Shown: piece after piece, positions 45,606-56,230 of the stretch
Position numbering within the stretch: position 1 is the stretch's first letter
Layout: every line of letters begins with the position of its first letter
Source of the DNA: Azospirillum sp. B21
Lineage (GTDB): Bacteria > Pseudomonadota > Alphaproteobacteria > Azospirillales > Azospirillaceae
Length of the DNA stretch: 64,000 nucleotides
Assembly: GCF_008364825.1 (NCBI RefSeq)
Contig: NZ_VTTO01000010.1
Span: 124,001 to 188,000 of the forward strand
Direction of reading: 5' to 3'
The notes under the pieces: generated by a model
What the model saw: only the letters and a program-made list of their open reading frames with translations
What the model was told of the DNA's origin: nothing
Database searches by the model: none
Translations under genes and position numbers: made by a program

Positions 45606-47273
45606 ATGACGCCCCTTGGACAGCCAAGCGGCAAAACCGAACGCCGCAGCCGGGCGCTTGGTTTGCGTGCCACGGTCGCCGTAACCGTGGCGATTCTCGT
45701 GCTCGGGTCGACGGTGGTGACCGGCCTGGTCGTCGGCAGCGGCGCCGCCGGCGCCCTGAAGCACGAGATCGGCGATTCGATGACCGGTCTGGCGCAGTCG
45801 CTGGCGCGGCAGCTCGATTTGACCATGTGGGCGCGCGCCAACCAGATCGCCGCGCTGTCGCGAATCGAAGCGCTGAAGGACCCGGCCGTGGCGCAATCGA
45901 CGATCGACGAGTTGAAGCGCCGCGACCCGACCCTCGCCTGGATCGGCATGACCAATGCCAACGGGCGGGTGATGGCGGCCTCCGGCGGGCTGCTTCTGGG
46001 GGCGGACATCTCCAGCCGGCCGGTTCATCAAGAAGGCATGAAGGGCCTGTTCGTCGGCGACGTGCACGATGCGGTGGCCCTGCGCGGCAAGGTGCCGTAT
46101 CTGGAGGGCGAAACCCCGAAATTCGTCGATGTCTCCGCCCCGCTGCAGAAGGCCGACGGCACCCCGGTGGGCGTGCTGGCCGCCCATTACAGCTGGGAGT
46201 GGGCCTACGCCTCGATCCGCCAGTTGACGGAGCCGCTGTCCGACCGCCGGGGATTGACTCTCTATATCCTGTCGGCCGACGGCAGCGTCCTGATCGGTCC
46301 GGATCAGGCGGTGGGAAAACCTCTTCCGGTTCCGACGCTGACCGCGAAGCTGCGCGACGGCTGGAGCGCCGACCGCTGGCCGGACGGAATCACTTATGTG
46401 ACCGGCGTGGCCTATGGCCGTGGGCTGCATGACTATGCCGGGCTCGGCTGGACCGTGATCGCCCGGCAGCCGGCCGATCTGGTGTTCGCCGAAACCAACC
46501 GGCTTCGGCTGTCCATCATCGGATCCGGCATTCTGCTGGCCCTGCTGTTCAGCGTGATCGGCTGGTTCGCCGCCGGGCGGATCGCCCGTCCGCTGGGCTC
46601 CATCGCCGGCGCCGCCGAACGGATCGGCGATGGCGAGCGCGGCGTCACCATTCCCGACGTCGGCGGTGCCGCGGAGATCCGCCGGCTGTCCGTTTCGCTG
46701 CGGGACATGGTGGATGGTCTGACCAACAAGGATGCCGCGCTGATGCGGCTGGAGGACATCGCCTACGAAGACCGGCTGACTGCACTGCCGAACCGCCGCT
46801 ATTTCGAACAGTATGTCGAGGCGTCGACTGGCAGCGGCGGCGGATCTACGACGGTGATGTACATCGACCTGGACGGCTTCAAGCCGGTGAACGACCGGCT
46901 GGGCCACGATGCCGGCGACGCCGTGCTGCGGCAGGTCGGCGGCCGGCTCGCCAACATCTTCCGCGACGACGACGTGGTCGCCCGGCTGGGCGGCGACGAA
47001 TTCGCCGCCGTTCTGCCGCGCCGCGCCGGCCGTTCCGCCCCCGATACCGAGGAACTGGCGTCCCGCATCATCGCCGCGGTGAACGAACCGGTTTCGATCG
47101 AGGGCGAAAAGGTGCGCGTCGGCTGCTCCATCGGAATCGCCTCCTGGCCGGAGGATGACGGCGACATGGCGACGGTGATGCGCCATGCCGACGCCGCGCT
47201 CTACAAGGCCAAGCGCGACGGGCGCAACCGCGCGGTGCGCTGGACGAGGGTCGAAGTGGGGGCGGAGGGGTAG
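45606..47273 (+). CDS. Membrane-bound diguanylate cyclase with HAMP
   Basis: A 555-residue c-di-GMP synthase. TM1 at about 20-45, a periplasmic Cache-like sensor at about 45-295 (SLARQLDLTMWARANQIAAL, APLQKADGTPVGVLAAHYSWEW), TM2 at about 300-322, a HAMP linker (RIARPLGSIAGAAERIGDGE) and a C-terminal GGDEF domain. The active-site GGDEF is intact at residues 462-466 and the RxxD product-inhibition site lies at 453-456, so an active, feedback-inhibited enzyme is predicted. ATG 45606 follows GAGAGGA; an upstream in-frame ATG lacks a site. The sensed signal is unknown. Confidence 0.95.
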   Translation: MTPLGQPSGKTERRSRALGLRATVAVTVAILVLGSTVVTGLVVGSGAAGALKHEIGDSMTGLAQSLARQLDLTMWARANQIAALSRIEALKDPAVAQSTIDELKRRDPTLAWIGMTNANGRVMAASGGLLLGADISSRPVHQEGMKGLFVGDVHDAVALRGKVPYLEGETPKFVDVSAPLQKADGTPVGVLAAHYSWEWAYASIRQLTEPLSDRRGLTLYILSADGSVLIGPDQAVGKPLPVPTLTAKLRDGWSADRWPDGITYVTGVAYGRGLHDYAGLGWTVIARQPADLVFAETNRLRLSIIGSGILLALLFSVIGWFAAGRIARPLGSIAGAAERIGDGERGVTIPDVGGAAEIRRLSVSLRDMVDGLTNKDAALMRLEDIAYEDRLTALPNRRYFEQYVEASTGSGGGSTTVMYIDLDGFKPVNDRLGHDAGDAVLRQVGGRLANIFRDDDVVARLGGDEFAAVLPRRAGRSAPDTEELASRIIAAVNEPVSIEGEKVRVGCSIGIASWPEDDGDMATVMRHADAALYKAKRDGRNRAVRWTRVEVGAEG

Positions 47274-47295
47274 AGTTGGGAGATTTCGGCTGACG

Positions 47296-47405
47296 ATGCC
47301 CCCTCCCTAACCCTCCCCCGCTTTCGCGGGAGAGGGGACTGCCGCCGCCCTGCGCTTGCCCCCTCTCCCACCGAAGGTGGGGGAGGGTTGGGAAGGGGGC
47401 ATCAC
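47296..47405. repeat. Palindromic intergenic element, type B, copy 2
   Basis: Arms ATGCCCCCTCCCTAACCCTC... and ...GAGGGTTGGGAAGGGGGCAT, with nested GC hairpins, and an inner GGGGACTGCCGCC in the reverse orientation to copy 1. It fills the gap between two convergent genes. Confidence 0.88.
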
Positions 47406-47406
47406 G

Positions 47407-48477
47407 CTACAACCCCCGCACCATCCCGTTCATGAACCCCAGCTTCTCGATCACCGCGGCCGACAGGATGAAGGGGTAGAGGTCCGGCTGGCCCATGCTG
47501 CGGTTCAGGCTGTTCACCGCATAGGTCAGGGGCAGCCAGGGTTCGATCAGGTCCTCGATGTGCCGAGCCTTGTGCGGGTTGAAGTCAATCTCTGATTCCA
47601 GTTCCGCCCCTTCGCTGATGCGAGGGCGGATCCGCAGGCCGAAGGCACGGGCGGTCTCCAGCGTGTCGACGATGTGGAGATAATGCGCCCAGGTCTCGGC
47701 GAAATCCTCCCACGGATGGGCGGTGGCGTAGGAGCTGACGAAGTTCGCCTGCCAGTCGGCCGGCGCACCGTTGGCGTAGTGGCGTTTCAGCGCCTCGCCG
47801 TAATCCTCGCGCTCGTCGCCGAACAGGGCGCGGAAGCGCTCCAGCAAGGCCGGGTCGTCGCGCACCAGACGGTCCCAGACGTAATGGCCGATCTCGTGCC
47901 GGAAATGGCCGAGCAGCGTGCGGTAGGGCTCGCCCATGTCGGTGCGGCGCTTCTCGCGTTCGGCATCGTCGGCCTCGGCGACGTTGATGGTGATGAGGCC
48001 GTTGGCGTGGCCGGTCATCACCGGCGTCACCGTGCCGTCGGGGCCTACCGTGTCGGACAGGAAGTCGAAGGCCAGCCCTTCCTCCGGGTTCTCGATCCGG
48101 GTCTGCAGCGGCAGCTTCAGGTTGGTCAGGGTATAGAACAGGTGGTGCTTGGCCAGTTCCAGCTTGCGCCAGAGCGTCAGGTTGGCCGTGTCGGACAGGT
48201 CGGGGATGGTGCGGTTGTGCCGGCAGGCGGCGCAATGGGTGTCGGCGGAGTCGGCCGGCAGCATCCAGTTGCAGGCGTCCAGTTCGGCGTTCGCACAGAA
48301 CTTGTAAAGCGGTTCGGTGGTGGCAAGCGCACTCCACACCCCGTCATGGTCGGTCGGGTCGATGGCCGACAGGGTTCCCACATCCGGCAGATAGCCCAGC
48401 CGGTAGCCGCAGCGCTCGCACAGCGTGTTCTCGAAGTAGAGCGGCTGGTGGCAGTTCTGGCATTCGAAGAGTTTCAT
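47407..48477 (-). CDS. Putative zinc-binding metallopeptidase with zinc ribbon
   Basis: A 356-residue protein. The N-terminal zinc ribbon is CQNCHQPLYFENTLCERC (C6, C9, C20, C23), with another Cys cluster at C61, C69, C82 and C85. The HExxH motif HEIGH lies at 194-198, with HPWEDFAETWAHYLHIVDTL downstream likely supplying the third ligand. It matches the zinc-ribbon_6/DUF2248-type peptidases of unknown substrate. No signal peptide, so cytoplasmic. ATG 48477 gives the ribbon directly at the N-terminus. Convergent with the diguanylate cyclase gene. Confidence 0.9.
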   Translation of the reverse strand: MKLFECQNCHQPLYFENTLCERCGYRLGYLPDVGTLSAIDPTDHDGVWSALATTEPLYKFCANAELDACNWMLPADSADTHCAACRHNRTIPDLSDTANLTLWRKLELAKHHLFYTLTNLKLPLQTRIENPEEGLAFDFLSDTVGPDGTVTPVMTGHANGLITINVAEADDAEREKRRTDMGEPYRTLLGHFRHEIGHYVWDRLVRDDPALLERFRALFGDEREDYGEALKRHYANGAPADWQANFVSSYATAHPWEDFAETWAHYLHIVDTLETARAFGLRIRPRISEGAELESEIDFNPHKARHIEDLIEPWLPLTYAVNSLNRSMGQPDLYPFILSAAVIEKLGFMNGMVRGL

Positions 48478-48504
48478 GGCGGGGGATCCTGGGGCCGCGA
48501 GGGA

Positions 48505-48619
48505 TCCCCTCTCCCCCCGGGGAGAGGGTTAGGGTGAGGGGGAAGTGCGGCGGGACCTTCGAAGAAATCCTGCGGTGCATCCCCCTCACCCCGGCCCTCT
48601 CCCCGGGGGGGAGAGGGGG
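48505..48619. repeat. Palindromic intergenic element, type C, copy 4
   Basis: Arms GATCCCCTCTCCCCCCGGGG... and ...CCCCGGGGGGGAGAGGGGGA with inner TTAGGGTGAGGGGGA / TCCCCCTCACCCC. The inner spacer is shorter (about 45 bases) and not the core of copies 1 and 2. Between two minus-strand genes. Confidence 0.88.
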
Positions 48620-48632
48620 AATGAGCGTCGGT

Positions 48633-50951
48633 TCAGGTGAGCTTCTTCGCTTCGGACTTGGCCTCGGCAGCCGCTTCCACCTTTTCGGGTTCCTTCGTCT
48701 CGGCCGGCTCCGCCGGCTTCTCCTCCTCCTCCACGCTTTCCTCGCCGAAGGACAGGGTCGGGCTTTCGGCGACGTTGCGCAAGGCGTGGGCGGCGCGGCG
48801 GAGCGCGAATGAGGTCTTGCCTTCCGGTTCCAGCGCCAGCAGCAGCAGCGAGCGCCCGGTCACCATATAGGTGTCGCCGGTGTCGACGCGCGGCGCCTCG
48901 TCGGGGTCCGGCAGGTTGGTGTCTACCAGACAGCGCCAGACGTTGCCGCCCGTCACCTCGGGCAGGGTAAACCCGACCACGTCGTGATGGGCGTTGATGA
49001 CCAGAAGCAGCGTGGCGTCCATCGCCGGCCGCTTGATGCCCGTGGCCTGGGCGCGGCCGTCCAGCAGCATGCCCATGCAGCGGGCGTTCCCGTCATGCCA
49101 ATGGCTCTCGTCCATCTCGTCAGCGGTGGGGGTCAGCCAAGTGACGTCCTTGATGTCGAACTCGGCATTGTACTCGCCCGACAGGAAGCGCCCGCGCCGC
49201 AGCATCGGGAAGGACTGGCGCACCGCGATGACCCGGCGGACGAACTCGATCAGCGCCTGCCCGTCCTCGTCGATGCCGTCCCAGTTCAGCCACGCCGTCT
49301 CGTTGTCCTGGCAATAGGCGTTGTTGTTGCCGTGCTGGGTGTTGCCGAACTCGTCACCAGCCAGCAGCATCGGCGAGCCCTGCGACAGCAGCAGCGTCGC
49401 CAGCAGGTTGCGCTTCTGCCGTTCGCGCAGAGCCTTGATCTCGGGATCGTCGGTCGGCCCCTCCACCCCATGGTTCCAGGACAGGTTGTGGGAGTGGCCG
49501 TCGTTGTTGTCCTCGCCATTCGCCTCGTTGTGCTTGTCGTTGTAGGAAACGAGGTCGTTCAGCGTGTAGCCGTCATGGGCGGTGATGAAGTTCACGCTGG
49601 CCCAGGGCTTGCGCCCGCGTTTGTTGAAAAGGTCGGCCGAGCCGCAGAGGCGCGGCGCCACCTCCGGCAGCTTGCCCTCGTCGCCCTTCCAGAAGGCGCG
49701 GACGGTGTCGCGGTAGCGGTCGTTCCATTCGGCCCAACCCGGCGGGAAGTTGCCGACCTGATAGCCGCCGGGGCCGCAGTCCCACGGCTCGGCGATCAGC
49801 TTGACGCTGTTGAGGATCGGGTCCTGCAGGCAGCTGTCGAGGAAGCCGCCGCCCTCGTCGAAGCCGTAGGGCTCGCGGCCGAGGATGGTGGCGAGGTCGA
49901 AGCGGAAGCCGTCGACATGCATCTCCGTCGCCCAGTAGCGGAGCGAATCGGTGACCATCTGCAGCACGCGCGGGTGGCTGAGGTTGACGGTGTTCCCGGT
50001 CCCGGTCTCGTTGATGTAGTAGCGCTTCTGGTCCGGGATCAGGCGGTAGTAGGAGGCGTTGTCGATGCCCTTGAAGGACAGGGTCGGCCCGCGCTCGTTG
50101 CCCTCGGCGGTGTGGTTGTAGACGACGTCGAGGATCACCTCCAGCCCGGCATTGTGGAGATGGGCGACCATCTCCTTGAATTCCTTGATGGCATTACCCG
50201 ACGCGGCATAGCGCGGCTCCGGCGCGAAGAAGCCGATGGAGTTGTAGCCCCAGTAGTTGGCCAGCCCCTTGTCGACCAGATGCTGGTCCTGGACGAAGGC
50301 ATGGACCGGCAGCAGCTCCACCGAGGTGACGCCGAGCGACTTGATGTAGTCGACCACCTCCTTCACCGCCATGCCGCCATAAGTGCCGCGCAGGCTGTCG
50401 GGTACCGCCGGGTGCAGCTTGGTGAAGCCCTTCACATGGGTTTCGTAGAAGATGGTGCGGTCCCAGGCGGTGCCGGGCTTGTGGTCGCGGCCCCAGGTGA
50501 AGGCGGGGTCGATCACCTTGCATTTCGGCATGAAGGGCGCGCTGTCGCGCTCGTCATAGGTCAGGTCGTCGCCCGATTCCATCACATAGCCGAAATGGGC
50601 CGGATTCCAGCGGATCTCGCCGACCAGTTCCTTGGCGTAGGGGTCGAGCAGAAGCTTGTTGGGGTTGAAGCGATGGCCGTTCTCCGGCTCGTACGGGCCG
50701 TACACGCGGTAGCCGTAGAGCAGGCCGGGACGGGCATCCGGCAGATAGCCGTGCCAGATCTCGTTGGTGAATTCGGGAAGCTCGATGCGTTCGAGCTCCT
50801 CCTCGCCGTTTTCATCGAACAGACACAGTTCGACCTTGGTGGCGTGGGCGGAAAACAAGGCGAAGTTGACGCCCAGGCCGTCCCACGTCGCGCCCAGTGG
50901 AAAGGGCAATCCTTCACCGAGCCGCGTTGCCTGTTTCAGGATGTTTGCCAT
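48633..50951 (-). CDS. glgX: Glycogen debranching enzyme GlgX
   Basis: A 772-residue GH13 isoamylase that removes alpha-1,6 branches from limit dextrin. N-terminal CBM48 (about 10-110, [20 protein letters not shown]) precedes the (beta/alpha)8 barrel with catalytic regions [33 protein letters not shown] and [16 protein letters not shown]. The C-terminal all-beta domain ends near 725, followed by a Glu/Ala/Lys-rich tail of about 45 residues not usual in GlgX. ATG 50951 ([12 protein letters not shown]) has GGAG 12 bases upstream. No other glg gene is in the window. Confidence 0.96.
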   Translation of the reverse strand: MANILKQATRLGEGLPFPLGATWDGLGVNFALFSAHATKVELCLFDENGEEELERIELPEFTNEIWHGYLPDARPGLLYGYRVYGPYEPENGHRFNPNKLLLDPYAKELVGEIRWNPAHFGYVMESGDDLTYDERDSAPFMPKCKVIDPAFTWGRDHKPGTAWDRTIFYETHVKGFTKLHPAVPDSLRGTYGGMAVKEVVDYIKSLGVTSVELLPVHAFVQDQHLVDKGLANYWGYNSIGFFAPEPRYAASGNAIKEFKEMVAHLHNAGLEVILDVVYNHTAEGNERGPTLSFKGIDNASYYRLIPDQKRYYINETGTGNTVNLSHPRVLQMVTDSLRYWATEMHVDGFRFDLATILGREPYGFDEGGGFLDSCLQDPILNSVKLIAEPWDCGPGGYQVGNFPPGWAEWNDRYRDTVRAFWKGDEGKLPEVAPRLCGSADLFNKRGRKPWASVNFITAHDGYTLNDLVSYNDKHNEANGEDNNDGHSHNLSWNHGVEGPTDDPEIKALRERQKRNLLATLLLSQGSPMLLAGDEFGNTQHGNNNAYCQDNETAWLNWDGIDEDGQALIEFVRRVIAVRQSFPMLRRGRFLSGEYNAEFDIKDVTWLTPTADEMDESHWHDGNARCMGMLLDGRAQATGIKRPAMDATLLLVINAHHDVVGFTLPEVTGGNVWRCLVDTNLPDPDEAPRVDTGDTYMVTGRSLLLLALEPEGKTSFALRRAAHALRNVAESPTLSFGEESVEEEEKPAEPAETKEPEKVEAAAEAKSEAKKLT

Positions 50952-51072
50952 GATCGCCCACTTCTCCGCCTGGATCGAAAGTCGTGCCCTCGCTCCTGGA
51001 CAGTGAGAAGCGCGGGCCGAGCCTTCAACCCGGCCGATGGGCGCTTGTTCCTTCCCGAAATTCCTCAGCCCT

Positions 51073-52020
51073 TCAGGATAGGACCGGCCCGGTGCCCACC
51101 GGCATCCCGCGGCGCAGCAAGGCGGCCAGATCGCGCAGGCCGCGGTCGCGCGGGTCGCTGGCCCGCCAGACCAGACCGATGACGCGGCCGGGCGGGCGGC
51201 CGCTATCGGAGGACGCATCGAAGGGGCGGTACTCCACCAGCCCGCCAACGCTGGCGGTCCGTCCGGCGTCCGCTTGCGTCGCCAGCAGCGGCATCAGCGT
51301 GCAGCCTGCGCCGGCGGCCACCATGTGGCGCAGGGTCTCCAGCCCAGTTGCATGGACGCCGCCGCCGCGCGCGCTGAGGCCGCAGGCGGCCAGCGCCTGA
51401 TCGCGCAGGCAGTGCCCCTCCTCCAGCAGCAGAAGCTCCGACGGGTCGAGGTCGTTCAGCGACAGGTTGGGCGCCGAACAGAGGCGATGACCGGCGGGAT
51501 GGGCGAGCAGGAAGGGCTCGAAGAACAGCGGCTCCGCCACCAGCCCGTCGGGCTCCACCGGCAGGGCGAGCAGCACGGCGTCGAGCCGGCCGTCGCGCAA
51601 TTCCTCCAGCAGGCTGTCGGTCCGCCCTTCCGACAGGATCAGCGTTAGGTCGGGCCAGGCATCGCGCAGCGGCGGCAGGATGTGCGGGAACAGGTAGGGG
51701 CCCAGCGTGTGGATCGCCGCCAGCCGCAGCCGCCCGGTCAGCGCACCGCCCGATCCGTCGGCCAGGGCCAGCAGCCGGCGCGCCTCCTCCAGCACCACGC
51801 GGGCCTGCGCCACGATGGCCTCGCCGCGCGGGGTCAACAGGACCTTGCGGCTGGTCCGCTCGAACAGCGACAGGCCGAGGGCATCCTCCAGCTTACGGAT
51901 CTGGGCGCTCAGCGACGGCTGGCTGACGGCGCAGCGTTCGGCGGCCCGGCCGAAATGGCGCAGCTCGGCGACGGCGACGACATATTCGAGGTCACGCAGG
52001 GACAGGGCGGAGAGATTCAT
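51073..52020 (-). CDS. oxyR: OxyR, peroxide-sensing LysR regulator
   Basis: A 315-residue LysR-type activator. The HTH (residues 1-62) reads [20 protein letters not shown] then [18 protein letters not shown]. The redox pair is C204 and C213 in [14 protein letters not shown], the OxyR signature, so peroxide sensing by disulfide formation is well supported. Divergent from katA with 121 bases between; a LysR/OxyR-type ATAG-N7-CTAT motif overlaps its start, suggesting it controls both itself and katA. Confidence 0.95.
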   Translation of the reverse strand: MNLSALSLRDLEYVVAVAELRHFGRAAERCAVSQPSLSAQIRKLEDALGLSLFERTSRKVLLTPRGEAIVAQARVVLEEARRLLALADGSGGALTGRLRLAAIHTLGPYLFPHILPPLRDAWPDLTLILSEGRTDSLLEELRDGRLDAVLLALPVEPDGLVAEPLFFEPFLLAHPAGHRLCSAPNLSLNDLDPSELLLLEEGHCLRDQALAACGLSARGGGVHATGLETLRHMVAAGAGCTLMPLLATQADAGRTASVGGLVEYRPFDASSDSGRPPGRVIGLVWRASDPRDRGLRDLAALLRRGMPVGTGPVLS

Positions 52021-52033
52021 AGACGGTGCCTAT
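52019..52033. promoter_or_regulatory. OxyR-type ATAG-N7-CTAT site
   Basis: ATAG (52019-52022), seven bases, CTAT (52030-52033): the inverted half-sites characteristic of OxyR. It overlaps the oxyR start and lies 109 bases before katA. The next half-site pair expected ten bases on is weak. A second symmetric element TCTTG-GATATATC-gtt-CAAGA follows at 52053-52073. Confidence 0.65.
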
Positions 52034-52141
52034 GGGAGCATTTCCTTCAATGTCTTGGATATATCGTTCAAGACGCCGGATAACCAGGGGCGAGACAATG
52101 ACGCCGCTTCAGGCGACACCGCCCCAACGAGGATGACCCGG

Positions 52142-53593
52142 ATGAGCACCCTGACCACCAGCTTCGGCCAGCCCGTTCCCGACAACCAGAATTCGCTGAG
52201 CGCCGGGCCGCGCGGTCCGCTGCTGCTGCAGGACTTCCACCTGATCGAGAAGCTGGCCCATTTCAACCGCGAACGCATTCCGGAGCGGGTCGTCCACGCC
52301 AAGGGTGCCGGCGCCTATGGCAGCTTCCGCGTCACCCGCGACGTGACCGGCTGGACCAAGGCCGCCTTCCTGTCGTCGGTGGGCAAGGAGACGCCGGTCT
52401 TCCTGCGCTTCTCCACCGTCGGCGGCGAGAAGGGCTCCGCCGATGCCGAGCGCGACCCGCGCGGCTTCGCGGTGAAGTTCTATACGGAAGAGGGCAACTA
52501 CGATCTGGTCGGCAACAACACGCCGGTCTTCTTCCTGCGCGACCCGCTGAAGTTCCCGGACTTCATCCACACCCAGAAGCGCAACCCGGCCACCAACCTG
52601 AAGGACCCCACCGCCATGTGGGACTTCTTCTCGCTGTCGCCGGAGACGATGCACCAGCTGACCATCCTGTTCAGCGACCGCGGCACCCCGCGCGGCTATC
52701 GCCACATGGACGGCTTCAGCAGCCACACCTTCTCGTGGATCAACGCGGCGAACGAGCGCTTCTGGGTCAAGTACCACTTCAAGACCCGCCAGGGCATCCA
52801 GAACTTCACTGCCGAGCAGGCGGTGACGATGGGCGGCATCGACCCCGACCACGCCACCCGCGACCTGTTCGCCTCGATCGAGGACGGCGACTTCCCGGCC
52901 TGGACCGTTTCGGTGCAGATCATGCCGGAGGCGGAGGCCGACGATTACCGCATCAACCCGTTCGACCTGACCAAGGTCTGGCCGCATGCCGATTACCCGC
53001 TGATCGAGATCGGCGAGCTGGTGCTGAACCGCAACCCGGAGAACTTCTTCGCGGAGACCGAACAGGCCGCCTTCAGCCCGGCCAGCGTGGTGCCCGGCAT
53101 CTCCTTCAGCCCGGACAAGATGCTGCAGGGCCGGCTGTTCGCCTATGCCGACGCCCACCGCTACCGGTTGGGCGGCAACTACGCCCAGATCCCCGTGAAC
53201 AAGCCGCAGGGCTGCCCGGTCCACAATTATCAGCGCGACGGCGCCATGCGCACCGACGGCAACGGCGGCGGCCGGCCGAACTACGAGCCGAACAGCTTCG
53301 GCGGCCCGGCCCAGACCGGCGTGGCGAGCGAGCCGCCGCTGCGCATCCGCGGCGACGCCGCCCACTACGACCACCGCGAGGGCAACGACGACTACGCACA
53401 GGCCGGCGCGCTGTTCCGCCTGATCGGCGGGGAGGCTCAGGACCGCCTGATGGACAACATCGCCGGCAGCCTGGGCAAGGCCCCGCTGTTCATCCAGCAG
53501 CGCCAGCTGAAGCACTTCCTGGCCGCCGACCCGGCCTATGGCGAGGGCGTGGCCAAGCGCCTGGGCCTGACCGTGGCGCAGGCCGCGGAGTGA
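52142..53593 (+). CDS. katA: Monofunctional catalase KatA (clade 3)
   Basis: A 483-residue small-subunit haem catalase degrading hydrogen peroxide. Catalytic H52 lies in [15 protein letters not shown]125 in [11 protein letters not shown] and the proximal haem Tyr is Y335 in [20 protein letters not shown] 52142 is chosen (GAGG nine bases upstream); ATG 52133 would sit on the ribosome site. It is divergent from oxyR and followed by a strong terminator, so it is a single-gene unit under peroxide control. Confidence 0.97.
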   Translation: MSTLTTSFGQPVPDNQNSLSAGPRGPLLLQDFHLIEKLAHFNRERIPERVVHAKGAGAYGSFRVTRDVTGWTKAAFLSSVGKETPVFLRFSTVGGEKGSADAERDPRGFAVKFYTEEGNYDLVGNNTPVFFLRDPLKFPDFIHTQKRNPATNLKDPTAMWDFFSLSPETMHQLTILFSDRGTPRGYRHMDGFSSHTFSWINAANERFWVKYHFKTRQGIQNFTAEQAVTMGGIDPDHATRDLFASIEDGDFPAWTVSVQIMPEAEADDYRINPFDLTKVWPHADYPLIEIGELVLNRNPENFFAETEQAAFSPASVVPGISFSPDKMLQGRLFAYADAHRYRLGGNYAQIPVNKPQGCPVHNYQRDGAMRTDGNGGGRPNYEPNSFGGPAQTGVASEPPLRIRGDAAHYDHREGNDDYAQAGALFRLIGGEAQDRLMDNIAGSLGKAPLFIQQRQLKHFLAADPAYGEGVAKRLGLTVAQAAE

Positions 53594-53714
53594 CGTGAGA
53601 TTTCCGGCCCTTCCACGCGATGCGGAGGGGCCGGCTTCGAGATGCCGCGCCCGCCCCCGTGGGCGGCGGCATGATTGCCGGCATCCAGCCGCGCATTTCC
53701 CCAATTGACTTGGC

Positions 53715-53750
53715 AGCCCTCTTCCCCGTCTCGGGAAGGGGGCTTTTTTT
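53715..53750 (+). terminator. Rho-independent terminator of katA
   Basis: A 12-bp stem, AGCCCTCTTCCC with GGGAAGGGGGCT (one G-U), six-base loop, then seven T. It lies about 120 bases after the katA stop. Confidence 0.88.
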
Positions 53751-53863
53751 GGTCGCGGTCTCTCCCCGCCCCCACCCAAATGGTGTGGTCCCCGCTTGGG
53801 GGCAGACAAAGCGGCGGCCGGCGTCCTAAAGTCCGCCTTCAGCGCGACAGCTTCGATGACGGA

Positions 53864-54310
53864 ATGGGACGGGACCACGACACCGAACGACCGACCGGCG
53901 GGCAATCCACCAGCGGACTGACCGGGAAGGGGCTGGACACCCTGCTTGCGGCGGCGGAGACGCTGCCGCATGCGCCGGAGGATGCGTGGCGGCTCGACCT
54001 GTTCCGGGTGGCGCTGCGCATCGCGCGGTCCACCGAGTCGGTGGCCGACCTGGAACGGGCCAACCTCGCCTTCAAGGCGCTGCCGCACCGGCTGCGCAAC
54101 CCGCTGGTCGACCGCGCCGCCATGCTGGCCCGGCGCGAGGCGGAGCGCGCGCAGGTGACCGCGGAGCCGGAGGACGAGCCGAAAACCGGTGGGCTGCTGG
54201 GTGGGCTGTTCGGACGGGCGGGAGGGCGGCCAAGCCGGAAAACCGCCAAGGAACGGCTGATGCGCGAACTGACGACCCGCCGCGACCCGGACGATGACCG
54301 GGAGATTTGA
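53864..54310 (+). CDS. Hypothetical protein
   Basis: About 148 residues from ATG 53864, where a GGA precedes directly; the true start is uncertain and the frame is open from 53675. The body (about 30-95) is helical (DAWRLDLFRVALRIARSTES, ADLERANLAFKALPHRLRNPL); the C-terminal part is Gly/Arg/Lys-rich. No known motif. Codon use fits the surroundings. It lies between the katA terminator and the SLT gene. Confidence 0.55.
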   Translation: MGRDHDTERPTGGQSTSGLTGKGLDTLLAAAETLPHAPEDAWRLDLFRVALRIARSTESVADLERANLAFKALPHRLRNPLVDRAAMLARREAERAQVTAEPEDEPKTGGLLGGLFGRAGGRPSRKTAKERLMRELTTRRDPDDDREI

Positions 54311-54535
54311 AGATCCGATCGCCGAAAGACCCGGGCAATGGAAATCCCGGCAGAGGGCCATCCGGACGGCAGATGCCCGTCCGGCCGCTTGTCCGTCCGA
54401 AGGACTCCGGTGCCCTCCCCCCTCCGCGTTCTCCGGCCGCGTCGAAGGTCACAGCCGGGACGGTTTACGGCGGGGCGGGAATGTGCAAAGGTCGCTACCT
54501 CCAAATCGGGCTTATCCTAACGTTGTAACTGAACG

Positions 54536-55603
54536 ATGACCGGGGGTTCCGTGCGTCGCCTGAAGCCATTGCTGACCTGCGCCGCCCTGACCGCCCTGCT
54601 GAGCGCCTGCGCCAGCGGGAGCGGATCGCACCGCACCGCCACCCCGGCGGAGATCGATGCCCACGTCGCCGAGGCATCCAAGCGGTTCGACATGCCGGAG
54701 CTGTGGATCCGCGAGGTGATCCGCCAGGAAAGCGGCGGGCGCACCACCGTCAACGGCAAGCCGATCGTCAGCAAGGCCGGCGCCATGGGCCTGATGCAGG
54801 TGATGCCCGGTACCTATGAGGAGATGCGGCGCAAGCACGATCTGGGCTCCGACCCGTTCGATCCGCATGACAACATCATCGCCGGCACCGCGTATCTGCG
54901 CGAGATGTACAACCTGTTCGGCGCGCCGGGCTTCCTCGGCGCCTACAACTGCGGTCCGGGCTGTTACGGTGACTATCTGGCCGGCAAGCGCAGCCTGCCG
55001 GGCGAGACGCGGCGCTACATCGCGTCCGTCGGCCCGCGGCTGAACCGCACCCCGGCCCCCAACGGCGCCGACATCGTGCTGGTCAGCGCGCCGTCCTCCG
55101 ATTCGCCGCCGGACTTCGGGTCGTCCTACTCGTCGTCTCGGCCTGCACCCTCCTATCAGGCGCCCACCTACGCGCCGCCCGCGAACAGCCGCCCGGCGGC
55201 AAGCCGTCCGCCGATCGCCGTGGCGGCGCTGCCTTCGCCTGCCCCAACCGCGGCTCCGGCGCCCACGGTGCGGGTGGTGGCGCCCGACACCTCGACCCCC
55301 GACGCTCCGGCGCCGCGTCCGGTGGCCACGATGGCCGGACCGGCGACCGCCGGCGGCGGGGTGTGGACGGTGCAGCTCGGCGCCTTCCGCTCGCCGGACG
55401 ACAGCCAGCGCGTGATCGATCGCGCCCGCAATTCCATGCCGGTGCTGTCGCGCTCGCAGCGGGTCGTGCAGGCGGTGGATACCCAGACCGGGCCGCTCTA
55501 CCGCGCCCGCCTGTCCGGCCTGTCGCAACAGGATGCGGCCAGCGCCTGCAACGGACTGGTCACCATCGGCATGGCCTGCTTCGTGGTTGCGCCGGGGGCG
55601 TGA
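54536..55603 (+). CDS. Lytic transglycosylase (SLT) lipoprotein with SPOR domain
   Basis: A 355-residue envelope protein. Lipobox LLSAC (C25) suggests an outer-membrane lipoprotein. The SLT domain (about 38-150) shows catalytic E65 in IREVIRQESGGR, AMGLMQVMPGTYEEM and FLGAYNCGPG. A Pro/Ala/Ser-rich linker (about 175-275) leads to a C-terminal SPOR domain (about 280-352), which binds denuded glycan at the septum. It cleaves peptidoglycan, probably at division. ATG 54536 is chosen; in-frame GTG 54551 has GGGGG five bases upstream and remains possible. Confidence 0.93.
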   Translation: MTGGSVRRLKPLLTCAALTALLSACASGSGSHRTATPAEIDAHVAEASKRFDMPELWIREVIRQESGGRTTVNGKPIVSKAGAMGLMQVMPGTYEEMRRKHDLGSDPFDPHDNIIAGTAYLREMYNLFGAPGFLGAYNCGPGCYGDYLAGKRSLPGETRRYIASVGPRLNRTPAPNGADIVLVSAPSSDSPPDFGSSYSSSRPAPSYQAPTYAPPANSRPAASRPPIAVAALPSPAPTAAPAPTVRVVAPDTSTPDAPAPRPVATMAGPATAGGGVWTVQLGAFRSPDDSQRVIDRARNSMPVLSRSQRVVQAVDTQTGPLYRARLSGLSQQDAASACNGLVTIGMACFVVAPGA

Positions 55604-55726
55604 GCGGGATGGCCGGGCAGGTCCCTGCCGCATGGATGACGTCCATCGGTTGGTTTGCCGCCCGGCCCGAACCGTTGCTATCCTGATCGCCGAACAACAG
55701 CGCTGAGGGGCGCTGAGGAGGCAGGC

Positions 55727-56230
55727 GTGACGGAGCCGGACGGTCTGCAGCTTGGAACAGGTGTGGGCGCTGCGGTCCTGCGCTTCCCGGACCGCAGCCT
55801 CAGCGTCAATGTCGCCGGCAGCGACCGTGCGAACCGGCCCCTGGTCGCGCGGGCGGTGGCGGCGCGGGCGAGTTGCGGGGGTGATCGGCTGACTGTTCTG
55901 CTCGACGGGCGGGCCAACGCCGAACTGGTGGCCGCCGTCGCCGACACCGGCCGGCTGGCCGTGGTCTTTTCCGAACCCAGCACCCACCGCTCCCTGCAGG
56001 TCAAGGGCGACGGCGCCGTCGTGGCCGCCCCGACGGTGGAGGAGGTGGCGCTCATCGGCCCCTACCTGGACGGCTTCATCGCCGAGCTGACCGGCATCGG
56101 CTTCACCGAGCCCTTCATCCGGGCGGTGATGACCTGCGATCCGGCCGATCTGGTGGCGCTGCACGTCCGCCCGGCCGCGGTGTTCGACCAGACGCCGGGC
56201 CCGAAGGCCGGGGAGGCGGTGCAGGCATGA
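55727..56230 (+). CDS. Flavin split-barrel (pyridoxamine-oxidase-like) protein
   Basis: A 167-residue protein starting with GTG (AGGAGG five bases upstream). It resembles the FMN-binding split-barrel/PNPOx-like family: AAVLRFPDRSLSVNV, LTVLLDGRANAELVAAVADTGRLAVVFS and RSLQVKGDGAVVA are the expected strands. Such proteins bind FMN, F420, haem or act as stress-related oxidoreductases. The stop overlaps the start of the next gene as ATGA, so the two proteins are co-translated and may work together. Confidence 0.8.
   Translation: MTEPDGLQLGTGVGAAVLRFPDRSLSVNVAGSDRANRPLVARAVAARASCGGDRLTVLLDGRANAELVAAVADTGRLAVVFSEPSTHRSLQVKGDGAVVAAPTVEEVALIGPYLDGFIAELTGIGFTEPFIRAVMTCDPADLVALHVRPAAVFDQTPGPKAGEAVQA

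Noticed and set aside
45477-47186. A 569-residue minus-strand frame over the diguanylate cyclase
   Set aside because: The plus-strand gene has intact GGDEF, HAMP and membrane segments; the reverse frame is a shadow.
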